Assembly (NCBI GenBank): GCA_020205615.1
Contig: CM035165.1
Location: 28,679,544 to 28,743,543 of the forward strand
Direction of reading: 5' to 3'
Length of the DNA: 64,000 bases
DNA from: Panax quinquefolius
Taxonomy: Eukaryota > Streptophyta > Magnoliopsida > Apiales > Araliaceae
The notes under the pieces are model-generated. The model made no database searches, had not been told where the DNA came from, and was given only the letters and a program-made list of their open reading frames with translations. Below, one piece after another: positions 56,487 to 64,000 of this stretch. The translations under genes and the position numbers were made by a program. Every line of letters starts with the position of its first letter. Position 1 is the first letter of the stretch.

Positions 56487-57440
56487 TAGTGGATGGTACC
56501 GACGAAATCGGTAGACTTTTTACCAATAAAGATTAGGTTCAATCTTGATCGGTTGGAAGATTGTACATCAAAGAGATCGTTTTCGAGACATGGAGTGCCA
56601 AAGGTCAATTGTATCAGATAGAGACCCGCGATTCACTTCAAATTTCTGAAAAGACTACAAGAATGTAATGGGAACTCAATTGCGAATGAGTACGACTTAT
56701 CATCCACAAACAGATGGAAAGCGAACGAATCGAAAGACTATCTTTGAGAGCAAATGCATGCTTGGGAAGAACAATTACCATTGGTGTAATTCACCTCATA
56801 ATAGTTATCACGCTGAATCTGTCGAAAGTGCGAACCCCACCGTGGCCGGGATGAAGTTGGTGAACGTCAACCGATAGGACCGAACTAGTGCAACTCTTGA
56901 GGTTATCAAACTCATCAAGATCAAGATTGGTAGCATCTCAAGATGAAGACAGAAGAAGTATCTTTGATCAACACAAGCAAGATCGTGCATTTGACGTGAA
57001 AGCTATGTATTCCTAAAAGTTTCTCCTCGGAAGGGAAAATTCGATTGATGAAGAAGAAAACTAAGCCCAGTTTATTGGACCCTTTGAAGTCTTTGCGAAA
57101 AGTTGGAGAGGTAGCTTACGAGGTAGCTCTACCTCGAGAGTTGGAAAAATTCACAATGTTTTTCATATTTCGATTGTTACGACCATATAAACCCGATTAC
57201 AATCACGTGATCGAGTACTGAACCGTTAACGATTCGAGAAAGATTTGTCTTATGAAGAGGTTCCTATCCGGATTTCGATGAGGAAAAACAAGTGCTTCGA
57301 GAATAAAGTGATACCTTCCGTGAAGGTGATATGGAGAAACCACAATCTTTGAAGAAAGCAGCGTGGAACTCGAAGAAAAAAATGATGAAAGAGTACCACG
57401 AGTTATTTGTTTAATCGTGTCTTCGATTCTCGGGACGTAA
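56380..57440 (+). pseudogene. pol: D2 integrase core and C-terminus, broken
   Basis: Text in shifting frames: [14 protein letters not shown] corresponds to [15 protein letters not shown] (56698); NSYHAES; the C-terminal FHISILRPYKPDYNHVIE region at 57150-57220 and SYEEVPI...KVIWRNHNL at 57250-57360. Compared with D1, a block around 56720-56760 ([11 protein letters not shown]) is mostly deleted. The chromodomain-like tail is unreadable beyond WRN. Confidence 0.75.
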
Positions 57441-57508
57441 TCTTTGTAAGTAGGGAAGAATGTAACGAATGCGTTGTTTGAGTTGTGATTACGAGGACAA
57501 AATCCTTA

Positions 57509-57521
57509 TAAGAGGGAATGA
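57509..57521 (+). other. Polypurine tract of D2
   Basis: TAAGAGGGAATGA directly before the LTR start. Confidence 0.75.
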
Positions 57522-60500
57522 TGTAACATTCTAGATTTTTTAATGTAAGTTATAAATATTTATTGATTTATATAAATATTTATTAGGCGTGTTTATTATT
57601 GAATAAGTAATTGTTCAATTTGATTGAGATGTTTTAGTTAATTATTTAATTGTTAAATAATTAATGTGTTATATGGATTGAGTTATGTTATTAAGTGATT
57701 TATTTAATAAATTATTATTACATAAAGGGTGACAAATAACTATGTGATAAAGAGTTATTAAAATAATTAAAGTAATTTTTAATTTAGTTTTTGCAAACAA
57801 GGTTTAAGTATTAATCCTTTAATTTTAAATGGTTGGCCAAACAAAGCCTTATGGCTTTTGGATTTCTTTTGAATTTTAAATAAAATATAAATAATATATA
57901 TATATATATGAATATATTTTTGATAACTCGATAAACTTATTGGTATATTTAATACGGTACGCCGGTTTCAAACGTTTGAAAAATAGAGCGTCGTTAGTTT
58001 TATTTTTAGTATCATTATCTTTATTATGTGGCTTAGCTATCGGTTTACCTAGAGTTGTCTGCGATAAAAAAGAAAGAAAAGAATACGAGAGATAGTTAAG
58101 AGAGAAATGGCAAAAGGTAAGTGTTTATAACCTAAATTTATGTTTATGAAGACGTATATGTTTTACGTCATTAGGTTTAAAGTCTCTGTGTTCTTGAAAG
58201 TCATTCACTCTGTTAAGGTTTTTACCAAAATTATTTGCAAACATGTTCTAAATTGGTTATGATGTTATGTGTTTTATTGTTATAATTGTCTATGTATGTA
58301 TGTGTGTGTGTTGTATGCTAAATTAAGATTTAGAAAGAGAACTTGGTTTTACGGTGAAAAATATATATCTGAATATATGTTTTTGTAGAAATATCAAAAG
58401 TTATGTATGCTAACTGAGGAATTGAACTATACATGTTAATTTGTTATATGTTGGTATACTTGTATTTCAAAGGAATCAAATTTGGTTGATAATAAAGTGA
58501 AAATTTACGTTTCACTGTATTTTTAGATATCAACAATGGAGTTTTGAGTTTTAACCAAATATTATTTTAGTGATTTAAGTCTTTTAAATTTGTTGTTCAA
58601 TTGTTGGAAATTGGTATATGGATAATTGTTAACAATTATGCGGTTTATTTTAGTTATACATGTTTGTTTGAAGCTAATTGTTGTTATAAATTTAAGACAA
58701 GTAGCTTTGGCTCTGTTCTTCACTTTGGTTACAGTGAGTTTCGGCGCCTCAAATTAAAATTCACGCCTGCAAATTTCGCGCCCAGTATTTGGAAAAAAGT
58801 GATGGACAGTTTGACCTCATGTAGTAAAGCGGCCATAACTTTCTCATATGAACTCCTATTGAGTTGATTCAAGATGATCCGGAACGAGGACGAATAGACC
58901 TACAACGTTCATGCTTTAAGCTTTTTAATTTGAGGTCTGTAACAGTAGTAAAAATGGTCATCTTTAGGACTATTGTGTATTTGGAGCCAATCGGAGGCGC
59001 CGGGATGCAAGAAATGCAAGTGCAACCCTTTGGGTATTAGTATAACAATGATAACATGTTGGACATGTAATAGATGTTGTATCAAGTTGTTAATGTGCAT
59101 GTGCAAATGACATGATCACTTAAGTAGTTGTAATAAAGCTAAAAAGTAATGTTCATGAAAAGATGTGATGTTGTTTAAACTTAAACTTAATTAGTAGCTA
59201 TACTAAGAGTAATAAAGTAACTCAAAAGGTAATGTTAGTGTAACTAATGTGTATTATCAATACATATGGTATGTGTAGGACTTGGGGTGAACGCGAATAG
59301 TAATTGTTTAACCTACGCACGAGGCAAGTTCTCTAACTCTACTTTTATAATTGTGCAAGTTTCTAAACCTATCTTTTTACATTAAACAAGTTCTCTAACT
59401 CCATACTCTCGTTGAGTTAGTTTGTTGTGTTTAAGCAAGTTTTCTAATTCTAAAGCTTCGTTATGTAAATTTTATATGCTATACTTTATTGAGTAAAGTA
59501 TTTCTATTAAGCAACTTCATTGTATCCAGTTATTCATGATGACACAAGTTTCCCATCTCCACACTTTCGTTGAGATAGTTATTATGATTATGCAAGTTTT
59601 CTTAACTCTAAACTTGTTATATTAGAATGCAAGTACCTTTAGTTTATCGTTCAAGTTATTATTTGTTGTGCATGCTTGATATTAAATTCTAAGATGTAAC
59701 CTTAGCTTAATGTTATTCAAAGCAAGGTATGATGTGTTATTCAATAGTTATGCTATTAGATTATCCCTAAAGCATGAACTTAGAACGAAATATTTATTCA
59801 GTTATGATTATTAAATAACATAGTGTTATTATCTTTCATTCAACTAATCCTTAGTTGATGTCCGTTGAATTTCAAATTACCTTGAAGTGTATCCAAACCA
59901 AACTATCTTTAGGGCGGACTTGTACTCAAAATACTGAGATGAACAACCCTATTTATAGGGGTTACGCTTAGTTTTGTACTTTCTTATTTGAAATGTTTGT
60001 ATAATATATATGTCTGAAGGGTGATCCTTAAGTACCTCAAAGTCATTATGGTCGTATATAATCGTAAAAGTTTAAGTTGAAAGATTACTTATAACTGTAG
60101 ACAAGGTTCGTGGTCATTAGACCCTCAGTGAATGTTAAGATGTTAATAGGACTTATTATTTAGTTCTATTGAGCCCCTGAATGGGCAAGGAATGTTTAAG
60201 ATGTTAATAGAACCTATTGTTCGATTCTATTGAGCCCCGAATGGGCGAGAGAATGTAAAAGTTATTTATTGTTATTTCAAGTGAGCCTTGTTTGCTCACT
60301 CTTGTCCATAAAATCCTTACAAATGCCTAAAGATGGAAAGAGGGGACGTACCTAGCACCAAAGAAAGGAAAGGGAAAGATGAACAATCATCAAGACTTGT
60401 AATAGTTTTGATAGTTTTATTATCGGACTTTGGTTTAAAGAATGTAATGAAGTTTATTTAAATTTTCTGCATGAATGATTGTTTGTAAAGGTTAGATAAC

Positions 60501-60642
60501 CTGGGATATTTTATTTTATGTAATTCCTGTATGGGCAGGTTTATTATTCAATTTTATTTATGATTAGGTAGTTATAAATGAATGTTTTGATTACGTGAAT
60601 ACCAAATCTTGAGGTAATGAAGTGCAAGAGATTTGGGGTGTC
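57522..60642 (+). mobile_element. D2 3' LTR
   Basis: TGTAACATT to GGGGTGTC; the final ACA is missing at the join with A3 LTR sequence. About 3.12 kb, shorter than its partner because of loss of the TA/TG microsatellite, most GC-rich repeats and a 50-bp piece near 58110 (the CTAGGAAAATATAGAG...TTCTTAACAA stretch after GAGAAATGG). Confidence 0.9.
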
Positions 60643-63121
60643 TATCGTTCTCATTTCTGAAGAAACGATGAAAGAAATGGTGAGCTCAAATAGCCCAAAA
60701 AAAATATTATGACTAAGATAATGCGAAATAATTTATCGTTAGCCTTGACAATGTGTTAAACCGGTAAAATATAATAAACATCAAGTTTAATTCCAGAAAC
60801 AAGCAATCCATTAGAAGAGTCAAGTAGAGAATGAAATCTACTATCTTCTATGATTTAAAAGGTTTTCATCACTTTTATCATTTGAGACTCGACAATAAAT
60901 AAATCACATCATCCACCCTACTACGACGAATGATATCCATTAGTATCACGACCACAAATTATCCATACACTACAGACCAATGATATTTTTGTATTCATCA
61001 ATAGTCGTGATCATGCCAACAATCGTCCCTCAATACACTACTACGATGAGGATTTTTACCACATCATTTGTAACATTACGATTAATGATTATACTTTAAG
61101 AATAATCCTCGGTCATAATCATACCAAGTCCATCTACATGCACTACTGAGCCACGATGATGACTTTCAACATATTATAAACATGAGGATTGTTGCAATAA
61201 TATAATAATTCAATAAAACAAGTTTAAGGATAAATTTATAAAGATTTATAATTTAATTTATCCGAAACCAATAACGTCCAAATTGTCAACATGATCTTGT
61301 TTTGTGGAGTAAAATTCAAGAATGCTCGTAAGAATATTTCCATGAAAAGATCTTTGGATGAAGCCTTGAAATATCAAGGATATTCCACTAATTTTATGGA
61401 GTATAGAAGCCAAAACTTTAATCAACTGAGTATAATAGAATATATGAAACCGCATAAAATGGATTTTTTTGCCGCAATGCAGTAATCCACGTAGACCATT
61501 ATTCCAACGAATAATAAAAAAAATGGAATAATAGAAGAATTACAGGCGTGCGTAATCCGCACAAACATGTTATTCAACGAATAATAAAGAATGGAACGAA
61601 GTCATCGCAGAACATACGCATGCATGGGATATTCCAATAGAATAATAAAGAATGGAACCAGTTAAATGCGTAATTCACACGCAGACAGATGTTCCAACGA
61701 ATAATAAAGAATGGAACTGAATTAAATGCGTAATCCGCATGCATGTGGGATGTTCCAACAAAATAATAAAGAATGGAATAACAACAGAATTCACCAAGCT
61801 TGCGATAGACCGCACAGACAGGTTATTCCAACGAAATAATAAAGAATGGATTAACAACCCTTACGAGTATTGAAAGAAAATAACTCTCTTCATGAATACG
61901 AAAGAATAATACCCCTTACCTTAAAAAGAGGAGTATTCCGACTGGTACGACGATGATATTCTTGAAGAAAACTTATACTGTTTTCTACGCTCAAAGCTTC
62001 TTAAAACTCTAAAGATATACGTTCAAGTTTATAGAAGAAGAATTCTCTGAATTTCTGGTGTGATTTTCAATTCTAACTAAGCATCCCATTTTTAGGAGAA
62101 TAGAAAGGATACTATGTTGCACTATGCAATAAAATATAATATATTCTATTTATAATCAAATAAAACAAAACTTTATAAAAAGTATTATGTTTTATATAAA
62201 AAGTTTTTACTATGAAAACACTATGCATAATAAAATATAATATATTTTATTTAAAATCTAATAAAACAAATAACTTTATAAAAGTATTCTATTTTTATAA
62301 AAAGATTTTACTATGCAAAACACTATACAGCCTTTATGCAAATACTATGCATAATAAAATATAATATATTATATTTAAAATCAAATAAAATAAAACTTTA
62401 TAAAAAGTATTCTATTTTATATAAAAAGTTTTCTGTTTTATTACATTTATAATAATAATAAAACAAACTTTATCACCATTAATTAATTCACAATATTAAT
62501 CAACCAGGTCGTTCTCAAGAAAGAGGGGGCTTTCCAATAAGAATTTCTCCCTATTGGCGCGCAATTAGGTGACCAAACCTCTCATTGACAGAACTTCTAG
62601 ACATCGTTAATATTGCAAATAACAATATTAATAACTTTGTCGTCTCAATTATTGATTTAATAATATATAAAATATTGACAATAATTGAATCAAATAACAT
62701 GAGATCTTATCGTAATTCTCGTAGCAATAATTGAACAAAGCGAAAGTGACTTCTCACGTAAGCATCAATAATCAATACCGTGTGCTACTATGTAACCACG
62801 CGTATTATTGTATTTTTAACACCGAGTGTTTCAACAGTTAACGGTAAAGCTTCCTCCGTTATTTTCATAAAGTATTTTTGTCATTTTTCAATCGACAATA
62901 ATTCCGTTAATGGGTCCACCACCGATTGTGTCGTTATCTGAATATTCCTATTAAAATGAATATTCCCCGAGCCAATCGAATATTATATAACAACTTAACG
63001 TACTTTGTAAAATTTATAAATATTACCCACAACTATAACATTATATCAAATTCATTCCATAATATTCAAAAATGATATCTATAGAAAATTCATCTTTATT
63101 CATAAAAGTTGGGGTCTTATA
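60643..63121 (-). mobile_element. Element A3 5' LTR, right piece
   Basis: Continues the LTR broken off at 43703: starts at the GTTCTCATTTC...GAAGAAACG block (A1 position about 28842), then the hairpin array 61480-61870, a decayed TATA at about 62075-62090 and U3 to GTTGGGGTCTTATA at 63121. By order and completeness it is the rest of the A3 5' LTR, separated by the D insertion. Confidence 0.75.
61480..61870 (-). repeat. Leader hairpin array, A3 5' LTR
   Basis: Six units of 60-72 bp. Each has a GCGTAATCCGC-type arm pair and a TATTCCA ... TGGAATA arm pair around AATAATAAAGAA. Confidence 0.75.
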
Positions 63122-64000
63122 GAAAATGTGTAAATAATTGATGAATAAAAGGCGTTGATTAAAGATAAGTATGATATAGAGATGTTTGTTCAATTATTTT
63201 CTTTTTATAAAAGTATGTTTGGCATGACTTGCCGACACTCTACTTTTTCTAAAGTAGTATGGACCACAACTCAATTATTTTTAAAACGTGTACAAGTTGG
63301 TTTAATTTTCTCTGTGGGACCATAAATTCCACCACTACCATTATTATATACCTCGTTTGGTTATTTTGTCAAAGCGGGTGTACTAGTTGTTTACTAAATT
63401 TTTAGTATAAATAGGTTACTCGGTTGAGTAAATAAACACACACCATCACTACACTAAAAATATAAAATTATTTTACTACAATATTGTGAGTATTTCTATT
63501 GATTGTAATATTACTCCAAGTGTAGATAAGGAATGCAAGCATTGTTTAAGTTGATCAATTTCACAGAAGGCAGAATCAAGTCATATGTTAAGGTAAGAGA
63601 TATCATTATTGTGGTAAGAGGGTATCATTTCTATGGTAAAAAGAATATTATTTTCTTTCATACTCCATATAATGGTAAGATATTATTATTCGTTTATTCA
63701 GTTTATCATTAAATGGTGAAAAATCCTGAAAGGATTAGAATATCCTTATTAGTTTGTGCTTCATCTATTATTATGTTATCAATTTGGACTCTGGATAATT
63801 TAGTTGAAAATCACTAAGATCTATGTTATCTTATTATTCTGATGATTTATGTTTATTCATTATATATCATTGTCATCATTCTCATGCTTATATTGTGTTG
63901 AAAGTCATCTATGGCCAATAGTGCATAGATGGACTTGGTATGATTATGACCAGGGATTATTAGGTATAATCATGACCGTAATGTTACAAACGATGTGGTA
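63122..64000 (+). mobile_element. A-related LTR, plus strand, right end outside window
   Basis: The last 340 bp match the reverse complement of about 61010-61190 (ATGGACTTGGTATGATTATGACC, CGTAATGTTACAAA.GATGTGGTA), so this is an A-type R/U5. The U3 (63122-63400) has its own sequence and no TGTAAGACCCC start. A TATA box lies at 63406. No coding region seen. Confidence 0.6.
63406..63414 (+). promoter_or_regulatory. LTR TATA box
   Basis: TATAAATAG followed by GTTACTCGG. It points toward the window's right end, away from the A3 LTR promoter near 62080. Confidence 0.55.

Noticed and set aside
1..64000. A complete previously undescribed functional system
   Set aside because: All recognisable content is retrotransposon debris of known lineages. 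The unusual parts (extra ORF, hairpin arrays) are reported as findings, but nothing seen supports a whole new system.

Overview
This is repeat-dense nuclear DNA from a flowering plant. The families present (Ty3/gypsy chromovirus of Tekay type, Athila, Tat/Ogre, and an env-carrying SIRE-type Ty1/copia) point to an angiosperm, probably a eudicot, and to pericentromeric or other heterochromatic DNA. I found no host gene, tRNA, rRNA or CRISPR. Nearly all bases belong to nested, broken LTR retrotransposons. Families are called here: A (Tekay-like, LTR starting TGTAAGACCCC, tRNA-Met primed), D (Tekay-like, LTR starting TGTAACATT, tRNA-Met primed), B (Tat/Ogre-like, tRNA-Arg primed), Athila, and SIRE.

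Layout. 1-1428: A LTR (+). 1429-2489 and about 14936-18378: two parts of one minus-strand SIRE-like element (LTR start, polypurine tract and env-like 3' end on the left; env-like body and pol end on the right), split by a minus-strand Tat element B (2544-14935). A 54-bp A LTR end (2490-2543) sits at their left junction. 18379-19519: minus-strand Athila remnant. 19520-22214: compound LTR whose upstream part is A-type (with a 36-bp tandem repeat) and whose downstream part is Athila-type, followed by an Athila primer site and plus-strand gag (to 24100). 24100-30982: A element A1 (-). 30983-31147: Athila gag/pro piece again. 31148-38003: A element A2 (-), almost all LTR, with only about 340 bp between PPT and PBS. 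38004-38189: D LTR piece (-). 38190-38289: 100-N gap. 38290-43703 plus 60643-63121: A element A3 (-), whose 5' LTR is split by a tandem pair of D elements (43704-60642: interior D1, shared LTR, interior D2, LTR). 63122-64000: another A-related LTR (+), running off the end.

No element looks autonomous. The best preserved coding stretch is the 373-codon RNase H-integrase frame of D2 (55365-56486). Both D copies share catalytic-site changes and stops. Paired copies differ mainly by small changes that often fall at CAG/CTG sites, so some frameshifts may be sequencing or base-calling errors in methylated DNA, not real decay. The points most worth following are an extra coiled-coil reading frame between primer site and gag of D2, and tandem hairpin arrays in the transcribed leader of family A.
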